Source of the DNA: Saccharothrix sp. NRRL B-16314
GTDB taxonomy: Bacteria > Actinomycetota > Actinomycetes > Mycobacteriales > Pseudonocardiaceae
DNA length: 64,000 nucleotides
Reading direction: 5' to 3'
Assembly (NCBI RefSeq): GCF_000716595.1
Contig: NZ_JNXC01000010.1
Span: forward strand, 115,169 to 179,168
Below the pieces are notes generated by a model. That model searched no databases, was not told the origin of the DNA, and saw nothing but the letters and a program-made list of their open reading frames with translations. The position numbers and the translations under genes are program-made. Each line of letters opens with the position of its first letter. Position 1 is the first letter of the stretch. Positions 17,076 to 25,251 of the stretch are shown piece after piece.

Positions 17076-17171
17076 GACCTGATTGTCGGGCACCCGGTAC
17101 GGGCCCGGACAGTACCGGATCGTGTGGTTGCGGCCGACGCGTCCGCCGCGCCGGCCGCGACCGCACCACCG

Positions 17172-18392
17172 CTACTTCAAGCGCACCGGCAGGGATTCGT
17201 GGCCGTTGGAGATGAACGACTGGCTCGGCCTCAGCTCGTCCGGGGCCACCGCCAGTTCCATCTCCGGGAACCGGGCGAACAGGGCCGGCAGGGCGATCTC
17301 CGCTTCCATCCGGGCCAGCGGGGAGCCCAGGCAGTAGTGGACGCCGTGACCGAAGGCCAGGTGGGTCTTGTCGGCCCTGGTGATGTCGAACTCGTCGGCG
17401 GTGTCACCGTGGACGGACTTGTCCCGGCCCGCCGCCGCGTAGGCCGCCAGGATCGCCTCGCCCTTGCGGATGACGACACCGCCGCCGATCTCGATGTCCT
17501 CCACGGCGTACCGCAGGGGCAGGTTCGCGACCGGCGCCTGCCAGCGCAGGGCCTCCTCGATCACGTCACCCCAGCTGCTCGTCCCCGCGCGGACCGCGGC
17601 CAGCTGCTCCGGGTGGGTCAGCAGGGCCGTGATCGCCTGGTCCAGCAGGTTCACCGTGGTCTCGTAGCCCGCCGAGATCACCAGGATCAGGGTGTCGACG
17701 AGTTCGGCCTCCTCCAGCCTGGAGCCGTCGTCCTCCCGCACCGCGATCAGGCTGCTGGTCAGGTCGTCACCGGGGTTCTCCCGCTTGGCGGCGACCAGCT
17801 CGTGCATGACCCCGTACAGCTGCACGGCGTTCTCCTGGGCCGCTTCGGGCGTGATCGCGGTGTTGAAGACGCCGTCGACCACCTTCCGCAGCCTCGGGCG
17901 CGCCTCGTCCTCCACCCCGAACAGCTGGCAGATGACCTCGATCGGCACCGGGTAGGCGTACCCGTCCCGCAGGTCGACCGGCTGCTCCGCCGCGTCGAGC
18001 GCGTCCAGCAGCCGTTCGGTGAGCTGCTCGATCCACGGCCGCATCGCCTCGACGCGCCGTGGCGTGAACGCCTTGGACACCAGCGAGCGGAGGCGACGGT
18101 GGTCGGTCCCGTACGCGGTGAACATGTTCTGCACCGACACCCACAGGTGCAGCGGCCAGTCCTCGGAGATCTCGCCGCTGGTGTACGCCGGCCAGTGCTG
18201 CCGCGGGTCCTTCGAGACCCGGGGGTCGCCGAGCAGGTCGCGTAACGTCTCCTGCCTGGTCACCGACCACGCAAGAACCCGACCAGGGAGCGCCACCAGG
18301 GTCGCCGGGCCTCGGGCGGAGATGGCTGCGGACTCGGCGTGGATGTCACGGCCGGTGGGGTCGAGGACGATGGGTTCGGCTGGACGTTCCAA
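17172..18392 (-). CDS. conservon cytochrome P450, CYP154-like
   Basis: 406 residues beginning at a TTG (18392), chosen because GGAG lies 9 bases upstream and because the N-terminus EPIVLDPTGRDIHAE is the standard beginning of this P450 group. I-helix LVISAGYETTVNLL, intact K-helix EEALRW (ExxR), heme loop FGHGVHYCLGSPLAR. Final gene of the conservon operon. It starts inside the 3' end of the preceding P450 gene, with a 133-base overlap in different frames. In Streptomyces, conservons with P450s pair a CYP157-type and a CYP154-type enzyme; this order and the motifs fit that pattern. Substrate unknown. Confidence 0.9.
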   Translation of the reverse strand: MERPAEPIVLDPTGRDIHAESAAISARGPATLVALPGRVLAWSVTRQETLRDLLGDPRVSKDPRQHWPAYTSGEISEDWPLHLWVSVQNMFTAYGTDHRRLRSLVSKAFTPRRVEAMRPWIEQLTERLLDALDAAEQPVDLRDGYAYPVPIEVICQLFGVEDEARPRLRKVVDGVFNTAITPEAAQENAVQLYGVMHELVAAKRENPGDDLTSSLIAVREDDGSRLEEAELVDTLILVISAGYETTVNLLDQAITALLTHPEQLAAVRAGTSSWGDVIEEALRWQAPVANLPLRYAVEDIEIGGGVVIRKGEAILAAYAAAGRDKSVHGDTADEFDITRADKTHLAFGHGVHYCLGSPLARMEAEIALPALFARFPEMELAVAPDELRPSQSFISNGHESLPVRLK

Positions 18393-19636
18393 CGGGTTTC
18401 TCCAGGTGACTCGTCGGGTTGGACGGGCACGGCCACCGGCGTGAAACGCACCGGGAGCGCGGTGAGCGCGCGGTGGAACGGACCGGGACGCCAGACCAGC
18501 TGGTCGACGGGGACGGCCAGCCGCATGTCCGGGAGCGCGTCGAGGATCTTCTCGATGGCCACCGACGCGATCAGCCTCGCCTGCTGCTGGGCCGGGCAGG
18601 CGTGCACCCCCGCGCTCCACGCGAGGTGGGCCCGGTTGCCCGAGCGCTGCTGGGTGGCCAGCGCCGGGTCGTTGTTGGCCGCCGAGAAGCTGATCACCAC
18701 GGGCTCGGCGGAGGGCAGCCGGACACCGGCGAAGTCCGTGTCCTCGACCGGGTAGCTCGCCGAGTAGTTCGCCATCGGCGGGTCGGTCCACAGCACCTCG
18801 TCCAGCGCCTCCTCGACCGGCAGGTTGCCACCGGAGAGGTCGCCGGCGAACCGGTCGTCGGCCAGCAGCAGCCGGATGCCGTTGGCGATGAGGTTCTGCT
18901 CCGGCTCGGTTCCCGCGCCCATCAGCAGGATGAGCTGGTGGATCAGTTCCTCGTCGTTCAGCCGGGCCGGGTGGGCCATCATCCACGAGGGCATGTCGTG
19001 GTCGGGCTGCTGCCGCTTGAGCGCGATCAGCTCCAGCATGCAGTGCGTCAGGTCGGCGTTGGCCTGCTCGGGGTCGACCATGTCGAAGATGGCGCTCATG
19101 GCGGCGAGCAGCCGGTCACCCAGCTGCGGCGGGCAGCCGTAGAGGTGGTTGAACATCATCAACGGCAGCAGCTTCGCGTACTCGTTGAGCAGGTCGGCCT
19201 CGCCGTTGGCGGCGAACCGCGCGATCAGCCGGTCCGCGGTCTCCTCGACCTGCGCGCGCAGCGCGTTCGGGTCGACCCGGGCCAGGCTGTCGGTGACCAC
19301 GGCGCGCAGCCGCGCGTGGTGGGCGCCGTCGGTGAACAGGCAGTTCGGCCGGTACATCATCATCGGCAGCACCGGGCAGTCCGGCGGCATCTTCGCCTGC
19401 CACCGCCGCGGGTCGCGCGGGAACGCGCTGGGGTTGCGCAGGACGTCCAGCGCGGCGGCGTAGCCGACGACGAGGTTGGCGGGCACGCCGGGTGCCAGCT
19501 CGACCGGTGCGACCGGCCCGTGCTCGCGCAGGGCCCGGTACGTCGCGGCCGGGTCGGCGGCGAACTCGGGGCCGTACAAGGGCATCCGGCCGTGGTGTGC
19601 GGGACATGCCTGCCCGGGGGCGGCTTGCGAGGTCAC
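18260..19636 (-). CDS. conservon cytochrome P450 lacking the ExxR arginine, CYP157-like
   Basis: 458 residues. Heme loop HLAWSAGVHACPAQ keeps the axial Cys, but the K-helix, normally ExxR, reads DEVLWTDPP: Glu (codon 18797-18799) is followed three residues later by Trp (18788-18790). The I-helix has MGAGTEPEQ instead of AGxxT. Loss of the ExxR Arg is the published hallmark of the CYP157 family, found in Streptomyces conservons. After the normal P450 end (PVRFTPVAV) there is an extra tail of about 55 residues, Pro/Ser-rich then basic (RRPWWRSLVGFLRGR), encoded within the start of the next gene. The tail could be a membrane or partner contact. ATGA overlap with the GTPase gene. Confidence 0.92.
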   Translation of the reverse strand: MTSQAAPGQACPAHHGRMPLYGPEFAADPAATYRALREHGPVAPVELAPGVPANLVVGYAAALDVLRNPSAFPRDPRRWQAKMPPDCPVLPMMMYRPNCLFTDGAHHARLRAVVTDSLARVDPNALRAQVEETADRLIARFAANGEADLLNEYAKLLPLMMFNHLYGCPPQLGDRLLAAMSAIFDMVDPEQANADLTHCMLELIALKRQQPDHDMPSWMMAHPARLNDEELIHQLILLMGAGTEPEQNLIANGIRLLLADDRFAGDLSGGNLPVEEALDEVLWTDPPMANYSASYPVEDTDFAGVRLPSAEPVVISFSAANNDPALATQQRSGNRAHLAWSAGVHACPAQQQARLIASVAIEKILDALPDMRLAVPVDQLVWRPGPFHRALTALPVRFTPVAVPVQPDESPGETRWNVQPNPSSSTPPAVTSTPSPQPSPPEARRPWWRSLVGFLRGR

Positions 19637-20229
19637 GCGTTCTCCTGGTTGCGGGTCGACAGGTACTCGACGAGGGTGATGAGCGCCTGCGTGGACGAGG
19701 TCACGTCGCGGGCGTCGCAGAACACCAGCGGCGTCTCGGGCAGCAGGTCCAGCGCGTCCCGCACCTCCGCGCCCGGGAAGGCCGGCGCGCCGTCGAAGGC
19801 GTTCACCGCCACCGCGTACGGGATGCCCAGCTCCTCCAGCAGGCCCATCACCTCGAAGGACTGCTCCAGCCGGCGGGTGTCGGCGAGGACGAGCGCACCG
19901 AGCGCGCCGAAGGCGATGTCCTTCCAGATCTGGGTGAACCGCTTCTGGCCGGGCGCGCCGAACAGGTAGAGCACCAGCTCGTCGGTGAGGGTCAGCCTGC
20001 CGAAGTCCAGCGCGACGGTGGTGGTGCTCTTGCCGTTCACGCCGGCGAGGTCGTCGACGAGGGCGCCGGCCTCCGTCATCGTCTCCTCGGTGCGCAGCGG
20101 GCGGATCTCCGAGAGGGTGCCGACGAAGGTGGTCTTGCCGATCGCGAAGGGACCCACGACCAGCAGTTTCACCGCCGTCCGCACGGTGTCGCGCAGGTAG
20201 ACGCCGTCAGAGGCGAGCACGGAGGCCAT
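19633..20229 (-). CDS. cvnD: conservon small GTPase-like ATP/GTP-binding protein
   Basis: 198 residues with the P-loop VVGPFAIGKTTF (residues about 24-35), a switch-like ALDFGRLTL, FGAPGQKRF in the G3 position and AVNAFDGA near the G4 position (N-x-F-D rather than NKxD). This is the CvnD protein of conservons, which in Streptomyces forms a membrane-associated complex with CvnA-C. It overlaps the DUF742 gene by 23 bases at its start and the P450 gene by 4 bases at its end. It probably cycles between nucleotide states controlled by CvnB, like MglA/MglB-type pairs; that last point is inference. Confidence 0.93.
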   Translation of the reverse strand: MASVLASDGVYLRDTVRTAVKLLVVGPFAIGKTTFVGTLSEIRPLRTEETMTEAGALVDDLAGVNGKSTTTVALDFGRLTLTDELVLYLFGAPGQKRFTQIWKDIAFGALGALVLADTRRLEQSFEVMGLLEELGIPYAVAVNAFDGAPAFPGAEVRDALDLLPETPLVFCDARDVTSSTQALITLVEYLSTRNQENA

Positions 20230-20569
20230 CGAGCACGTCCTTCAGCAGCTTCATGTCGGGGCGGGCGGCGTGCGAGACCGCGGCGTGCGTGGCGATGTGA
20301 CCGCTGTCGACCAGGTCGGACAGCAGCACCTTGGTCACGCTGATCGGCAGCGAGAGGTGCGCGGCGATCTCGGCCACCGACAGCGCGCCGCCGCGGCAGA
20401 GCTCCATCAGCCGCTTCTTCTCCGGCGACAGCCCGGCGACCTGCTCGCGGGTGGCGATCACGACCGTGACGGCGTCGAGGGTGTTGCGGCTCGCGTGGGC
20501 ACGGCCGCCGGTCACCACGTACGGCCGCACCAGCCCCCGCAAGCGCATGGCGCGGCTCTCGTCGCTCAC
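20207..20569 (-). CDS. cvnC: conservon DUF742 protein
   Basis: 120 residues from the GTG at 20569, which overlaps the stop of the roadblock gene (GTGA). The N-terminus LRGLVRPYVVTGGRA and the middle LCRGGALSVAEIAAHLSLPISVTKVLLSDLVDSG are the DUF742 signature, a winged-helix-like fold. CvnC accompanies CvnA, B and D in every conservon; its role is thought to be bridging or DNA-binding, but is not settled. The much longer open frame upstream on this strand is only the antisense of cvnB and cvnA. Confidence 0.92.
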   Translation of the reverse strand: MSDESRAMRLRGLVRPYVVTGGRAHASRNTLDAVTVVIATREQVAGLSPEKKRLMELCRGGALSVAEIAAHLSLPISVTKVLLSDLVDSGHIATHAAVSHAARPDMKLLKDVLDGLRARL

Positions 20570-20991
20570 GCGGTGCTGCCTGCCACCCGGTGCGACGGGC
20601 TCGGGGGTTCGGCCTGTCGGGGCGGGCTGGTGAGTTCCTTGCCCAGCCGCTGGACGAGCTCCTGGATGCGGAAGGAAACCGCTTCCATGTCGACCCGCGC
20701 GGTTGCCGACACGGCCAGGTACGCGCCCGGACCGGCGGCGGCCAGGAAGACGTAGCCGCCGACGAACTCGCTGACCGTCTGCTGCCACTCGGTGCTGGTC
20801 TGGCCGCAGAACTCGGCGGTGGCGCGGGCCAGCGACTGGAGCGCGGACATGGCGGCGGCGTGCCGCTCCGCGTCGTCCCGGTCGATGTCGGCGGAGTGCG
20901 CCATCAGCAACCCGTCGGCCGACAGCAGGACCGCGTGCCGAGTCTCGGGCATCTTCAGGGCGTCGTCGAGCATCCATCCCAAAGTGTTCAT
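20566..20991 (-). CDS. cvnB: conservon roadblock/LC7 protein
   Basis: 141 residues: LGWMLDDALKMPETRHAVLLSADGLLMAHS, then SALQSLARATAEF and YLAVSATARVDMEAVSFRIQELVQRLG, the roadblock/LC7 fold also seen in MglB. In conservons CvnB is the likely GTPase-activating partner of CvnD. The C-terminal 20 residues are Pro/Ser-rich and disordered. ATGA overlap with cvnA at its start and GTGA overlap with cvnC at its end. Confidence 0.93.
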   Translation of the reverse strand: MNTLGWMLDDALKMPETRHAVLLSADGLLMAHSADIDRDDAERHAAAMSALQSLARATAEFCGQTSTEWQQTVSEFVGGYVFLAAAGPGAYLAVSATARVDMEAVSFRIQELVQRLGKELTSPPRQAEPPSPSHRVAGSTA

Positions 20992-22520
20992 GCTGGGGTG
21001 TTCCCTTCAGCGACAGGCGGCGGGGTGGTGGCCCGGCCCGAATCGGTCCCGCGCTTCCAGGCGGCCAGCCCGGTCGCGATCCGCTGGTCGACCGTCGACC
21101 GCCCGACGGGGTCGGGCGCTGCGGGGGAGGGTGTCGCGGCGGCGTGTGCCACGGGGGAGTGTGCGGCGGCGGGTCCTGCGGGAGCCGGCGCCGCGGGAGT
21201 CGGAGCCGCAGAGGAGTGTGCGGCGGCGGCAGGTGCTGCGGGAGCCGGTGCCGAGAGCGCCGATGCCGCAGGGGAGTGTGCAGCGGCGGCGGGTGCGCTG
21301 TGAGCTGGAGCCGCCGCGGCGGGTGCTGCCGCCGAGGGGAGGTGCGCGGCCGGTGCTGCGGGAGCCTGTGTCGCAGGTGCCGATGGCGGCGGACCCTGGT
21401 CGACCGGTTGGGTGCGCCGGCGTCGGGGCAGGCCACCGGGGGTGCGCCCCAGGACGACGTCGTCCACGGCCGGCGCCGGTCGTGGTTGGCGTTCGGGGGA
21501 CAGCGCGACGGCGTTGTCCGGCATGGTGGGCTTGCTGACGCGGGTCAGCAGTTCGGTCGGCAGGAACACCACTGCGCGAACACCTCCGTACGGCGAGCGC
21601 GTGTCCACCGAGACGCGGAAGCCGTAGCGCTTCGCCAGCACGCCGATGACCGCGAAACCGACCTGCGGCGGGTCGCCGAGCCGGTTGATGTCGCTGCCAC
21701 CGTCACCGGCCAGCAGCCGGGCCGCGCGTTGCAGCTCCTCGACCGTCATGCCGACGCCACCGTCGTCGATCATCACGACCATGCCGTTGTGCGCCTGCTG
21801 GAAGTTGACCTCGACGCTGGTGGTGGGCGGCGAGTGCCGCGCGCCGTTGTCGAGCAGCTCGGCCACGGCGAGCACCACCGGCTCGACCGCGCGGCTGATC
21901 ACCGCGACGTCGGACTCGGCCGGCACGTTGATCCGCAGGTAGTCCCGGATCCGCGAGGTGGCACCGCGCACCACGTCGGTCAGCGCCGACGCCGACCGCT
22001 GCTGCCCCGGCCAGGACCCGCAGAGCACGGCCGTGGCCTGCGCGCGGCGGTTCAGCTGGGAGTTCATGTGGTCGATCCGCATCAGGCCGGCGAGCACGTC
22101 GGGGTCGTCGTGCCGGTTCTGCATGGCCGAGATCGCGACCTGCTGCTCGTTGGACAGGCTCTGCACCGCGCGCATCATCGACTTGAGGGTGGCGCGGGCC
22201 GACTGCTCGCCCCGCGCGGTCGCCTGCCGGACGGAGTCGGCGAACAGCGCGAGCACCCGCTCGTCACCCTCGACCGCCTGCGGGTTCCTCGGACCGGGCA
22301 CCTCGACCGGCCGGTGGCTCAGCGACTCGGCCAACGCCGGCAGCCGGGCGTCGACCAGGTGCCGCTCCTCCTCGGCCCGAGTGCGCGCCCACGCCTCGGC
22401 CGCCTCGGCTCTCACCTGCAACGCACGGGTGGTGCGTCGTTGGCGTACCAGCAGAAACACGGCGATCAGCACGATGGCGAGCAGGATCCAGAACGCCACC
22501 GTGAGTCTTTGTTGGTCCAT
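20988..22520 (-). CDS. cvnA: conservon sensor-kinase-like protein
   Basis: 510 residues from the ATG at 22520 (GAGGA five to nine bases upstream; a further ATG at 22595 is in frame but lacks a site). One membrane segment (AFWILLAIVLIAVFLLV, residues 9-26), then a coiled region, then a histidine-kinase-type ATPase domain: ELLDNGARHSPP, MIDDGGVGM and the RYGFRVSVDT/GGVRAVVFLP end. Residues about 360-490 are an Ala/Pro/His/Ser-rich linker, followed by VDQRIATGLAAWKRG. No phospho-acceptor His box is obvious, as in other CvnA proteins. First gene of the operon; it probably senses an envelope signal and controls CvnB-D. Confidence 0.92.
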   Translation of the reverse strand: MDQQRLTVAFWILLAIVLIAVFLLVRQRRTTRALQVRAEAAEAWARTRAEEERHLVDARLPALAESLSHRPVEVPGPRNPQAVEGDERVLALFADSVRQATARGEQSARATLKSMMRAVQSLSNEQQVAISAMQNRHDDPDVLAGLMRIDHMNSQLNRRAQATAVLCGSWPGQQRSASALTDVVRGATSRIRDYLRINVPAESDVAVISRAVEPVVLAVAELLDNGARHSPPTTSVEVNFQQAHNGMVVMIDDGGVGMTVEELQRAARLLAGDGGSDINRLGDPPQVGFAVIGVLAKRYGFRVSVDTRSPYGGVRAVVFLPTELLTRVSKPTMPDNAVALSPERQPRPAPAVDDVVLGRTPGGLPRRRRTQPVDQGPPPSAPATQAPAAPAAHLPSAAAPAAAAPAHSAPAAAAHSPAASALSAPAPAAPAAAAHSSAAPTPAAPAPAGPAAAHSPVAHAAATPSPAAPDPVGRSTVDQRIATGLAAWKRGTDSGRATTPPPVAEGNTPA

Positions 22521-22660
22521 CAATTCCTCTGGTGCGGGCGAGCCTGCCGAATACCGGTGCGCGACAGCAGGACTGATCTCTATCACGGACTTCATCGGAC
22601 GCCAAGTGGTTGCCGCAGTCTCCCCCCGATGGAGCAACTGTCCGTGAAAAGCAATACCAT

Positions 22661-22677
22661 ATGTCCACTGTGGACAT
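22661..22677. promoter_or_regulatory. 8-bp-arm palindrome upstream of the conservon
   Basis: ATGTCCAC and GTGGACAT around a central T, 141 bases upstream of the cvnA start. The 424-base gap 22521-22944 between cvnA and the ABM gene otherwise shows no supported ORF. A dimeric regulator is likely to bind here; which gene it serves is unknown. Confidence 0.5.
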
Positions 22678-22944
22678 TCAGCGGAGTCCTGAAGTCGGCG
22701 TTTTCTCCGGGCGGATAGTCCGGCGTGCCGCGCGCCCGCGCCGGCCGGCCCGATGTCGAACGGTCGAACGCGTCGCCGTGCGGGTTCGGTCGCCCGGCGC
22801 ACGCCTCCGCCGGCCCGGCCCCCGCGCCGACGGGCCCGCTTCCCGCGTCGGCCCACCCGCCGGGAAAACCGCCGCCCATCGTCTCCCCGCCGGAATCGCG
22901 CAAAAGGCTTCCCCGGTTCACGACAATGCGGAACAATACTCGCC

Positions 22945-23286
22945 ATGAGCATTCTGGTCAGAGTCGAAGTCCATGTTCCCGATTCGCAGCGCGACGACTT
23001 CCGCGCGCTCGCGGGCGAGCTCACCACGGCAATCCAGGACGAGCCCGGCACCATTCGCTACGGGTGGTTCAGCGGCGCGGACCCGTCGACGTTCGTGCTC
23101 ATCGAGGAGTTCACCGACGAAGGCGCCGCCCTGGCCCACAACCACAACTGCGGCGCGCTGCTGGAGAAGATCGCCACGGTCTCGACGGTGACCAGGAACG
23201 ACGTCTACGGAACGCTGAGCGATGGCATGAGGCAGGAGTTGGAATCCAAGCCGGGGAAATTCACCTTCGCCCCACTGTTCACCTGA
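22945..23286 (+). CDS. antibiotic biosynthesis monooxygenase (ABM)-fold protein
   Basis: 113 residues of dimeric alpha+beta-barrel type: ILVRVEVHVPDSQRDDFRAL at the start, EPGTIRYGWFSGADP and FVLIEEFTDEGAALAHN in the middle. Relatives are cofactor-free quinol or anthrone monooxygenases (YgiN, ActVA-Orf6-like) or heme-degrading enzymes; the residues visible do not choose between them. The ATG at 22945 is used because earlier in-frame starts would add a Arg/Pro-rich, non-family N-terminus. No good Shine-Dalgarno is seen, so it may be leaderless. A strong hairpin follows the stop codon. Confidence 0.8.
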   Translation: MSILVRVEVHVPDSQRDDFRALAGELTTAIQDEPGTIRYGWFSGADPSTFVLIEEFTDEGAALAHNHNCGALLEKIATVSTVTRNDVYGTLSDGMRQELESKPGKFTFAPLFT

Positions 23287-23293
23287 TCCGGAG

Positions 23294-23321
23294 CCGGGCG
23301 CTGATGTCGATCAGCGCCCGG
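23294..23321. terminator. terminator hairpin after the ABM gene
   Basis: Perfect 12-bp stem CCGGGCGCTGAT/ATCAGCGCCCGG with a 4-base loop GTCG, 8 bases after the ABM stop. It can serve the convergent DUF2867 gene as well. Confidence 0.8.
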
Positions 23322-23435
23322 TCCGCCCGCACCGCTTCGGCGTGAACGGTGTGAACGGCACGCACCGCGGGAACGCGACGATGCCGCCACGGCAATGCCG
23401 CGGCGGCGACTTCGGGTTTCGGTCGACCGGCCCGG

Positions 23436-24032
23436 TCAGGACTTCGTGATCTGCGGAAGGGCGATCTCGGTCCACGCGCGTTCCCACCGCCGGGTGAGCG
23501 ACGGGTACACGATCAGGTACCGGAACGGTGCGATGGCCGCCATGTAGAGGCGTCCGAACAGGCCGTTGGGCTTGACCAGGGCCGCCATCCGCAATTCGTA
23601 CTCGCCGCTCTCGGTGCGCACCCACCCGAGGTGCGTGAGGTCGTGGACGGTCTTGTTCGCGAGTTCCTGGACGAACTCGTTGTCCAGCTCGTAGACGTTC
23701 TTGAACGGGATGAGGTCGAACTCCGCCCTCAGCGGGACATCCCGCATCTCCGGTGGCAGGCGCTCGCGCAACGACCGCACCCGGCCGTTGAAGCCCTCGT
23801 CCGGCTTGTCCCAGCCGAAAATGGCGCCCAGCTTCCAGCGGATGGCGAACAGGAACCGCGTCGGCCAGGAGGCTTGCCCGGAAATCTCCCGCAACGCCTC
23901 GATCATGACGGGGAAGTCGTCCGGGCCGGCTCCGGGGGTGCGGAACGACCAGACGTCCTCGATCCGGAAGTCGGGCGCGATCTCGTGGATCCGCCACGGC
24001 TGTTCGGTGTGGGCCGACTCCGGGAGCTTCAT
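23436..24032 (-). CDS. DUF2867 family protein
   Basis: 198 residues from the ATG at 24032. The sequence EDVWSFRTPGAGPDDFPVM, RWKLGAIFGWD and NKTVHDLTHLGWV is characteristic of DUF2867 proteins, which often occur alone or fused to NAD(P)-binding epimerase-like (YbjT/SDR) domains; here it is standalone. SRPBCC-like ligand binding has been proposed for the fold, without a known reaction. It follows the LLM oxidoreductase gene after 258 bases on the same strand, so operon membership is uncertain. Confidence 0.8.
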   Translation of the reverse strand: MKLPESAHTEQPWRIHEIAPDFRIEDVWSFRTPGAGPDDFPVMIEALREISGQASWPTRFLFAIRWKLGAIFGWDKPDEGFNGRVRSLRERLPPEMRDVPLRAEFDLIPFKNVYELDNEFVQELANKTVHDLTHLGWVRTESGEYELRMAALVKPNGLFGRLYMAAIAPFRYLIVYPSLTRRWERAWTEIALPQITKS

Positions 24033-24290
24033 GGCTGATGCCGTCCTTTCCTGTAGCGACAGCCGGGAGCGGGCCGCCGGGGCGCGCTCCCCATCTGTTT
24101 CCGAGCTTACCGGTTGTGACGACGCCGTCGCTTTGTGCACCCGGTCACCGAAGTCGGAAAATGCGGTGGCGAAGTGAGTGGAGAACGACGGCGCGCTGGA
24201 GGAGCGCCGGCCTCCCGACCTTCTCCAGCGACCGCGTGCGGCTCGTGGACCTGCCCCGTTCCCGCCCCGTTCCGGGATCGGGACCGTCGC

Positions 24291-25205
24291 TCAGTTCCGG
24301 TTCTCGAACAGGAGCGGCGCGAGCTTTTCGAACAGGTGTGGATCGGCCGTGACGAGGCTCACCCGACTGATGCCGTAGCGCTCGAGGTCGCGCAGGTTCT
24401 CGGCCACCTTTTCCGGGCTGCCGAACAGACCGCCGTACAAGGAGTCCTCGGTGAAGTGCGGTGCGAGGAACTGGCTCATCGGGTCGTCACCGAGACCGCA
24501 CACGGCTCCGAAGCACAGCTTCACGTCTTCCTTGACCCGGCGCACCCGGTCGATCATGTCGACGAGGCGGCTCTTCGGGATGGTCGCGAGGTCGGTGCCG
24601 TCGCTGTTGCCGTTGCGCGCCGTCGCCATGGCCGGCATGAGTTCGACCCAGTCCAGGTAGGGCGTCCCGCCGGCAATGGTGCGCGGACCGGCGAGCGAGC
24701 CGATCAGCGGCGGCGGCGTGATGTCCTCGAATCCGCCGCACTCCGGCACGTTGATGTTGTAGTGCTCGCCCTCCAGCACGCACCGGCCGGTGTCGAACAA
24801 CTGCCGGACCACCTTGATGGCCTCGATGTACCGGTCGGCCCGCTGCCGGGGCTCGGGGTAGACCTGACCCGTCGAGTCCATCTCCGCACGCGCCCAACCG
24901 GCGCCGAGACCGGCGTTCCAGCGCCCGCCGCTGACCCGCTGCATGGTCAGCGAGGCCTGCACGAATTCGATGGGCGACCGGAACAGGTTGTTGGCGAAGC
25001 TGGACGACAGCTGCACCCGCTCGGTCGCGGCGGCCATCTGCGAGGCGGCGACCCACAGGTGGGGGTACCACCGCAGCTGGGTGCCCCCGTTGTCGAGGAA
25101 GTAGTGGTCGGCGACCGCGACCGCGTCCCACCCCTCGGCCTCGCGGGTGGCGGCCCACGTGCCGGGATCGACATCGGGCTCCACCAGATTCGCCAGGAAC
25201 TCCAC
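24291..25205 (-). CDS. LLM-class F420-dependent oxidoreductase
   Basis: 304 residues, luciferase-like TIM barrel: EFLANLVEP at the N-terminus, GWDAVAVADHYFLDNG, TERVQLSSSFANN, MQRVSGGRWNAGLGAGW (the typical glycine-rich phosphate/cofactor region) and FGSPEKVAENLRDLERYG near the end. In actinomycetes these usually bind F420 rather than FMN. Start placed at the GTG 25205, 8 bases after AAAAGGAG; an upstream GTG overlaps that site and is unlikely. Second gene after the flavin monooxygenase, 46 bases apart, so it should be under the same operator-bearing promoter. Substrate unknown. Confidence 0.88.
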   Translation of the reverse strand: MEFLANLVEPDVDPGTWAATREAEGWDAVAVADHYFLDNGGTQLRWYPHLWVAASQMAAATERVQLSSSFANNLFRSPIEFVQASLTMQRVSGGRWNAGLGAGWARAEMDSTGQVYPEPRQRADRYIEAIKVVRQLFDTGRCVLEGEHYNINVPECGGFEDITPPPLIGSLAGPRTIAGGTPYLDWVELMPAMATARNGNSDGTDLATIPKSRLVDMIDRVRRVKEDVKLCFGAVCGLGDDPMSQFLAPHFTEDSLYGGLFGSPEKVAENLRDLERYGISRVSLVTADPHLFEKLAPLLFENRN

Positions 25206-25251
25206 GTGCAGCACTCCTTTTCCAGGGAACTTGTCGGACGGGGGAAACCGC

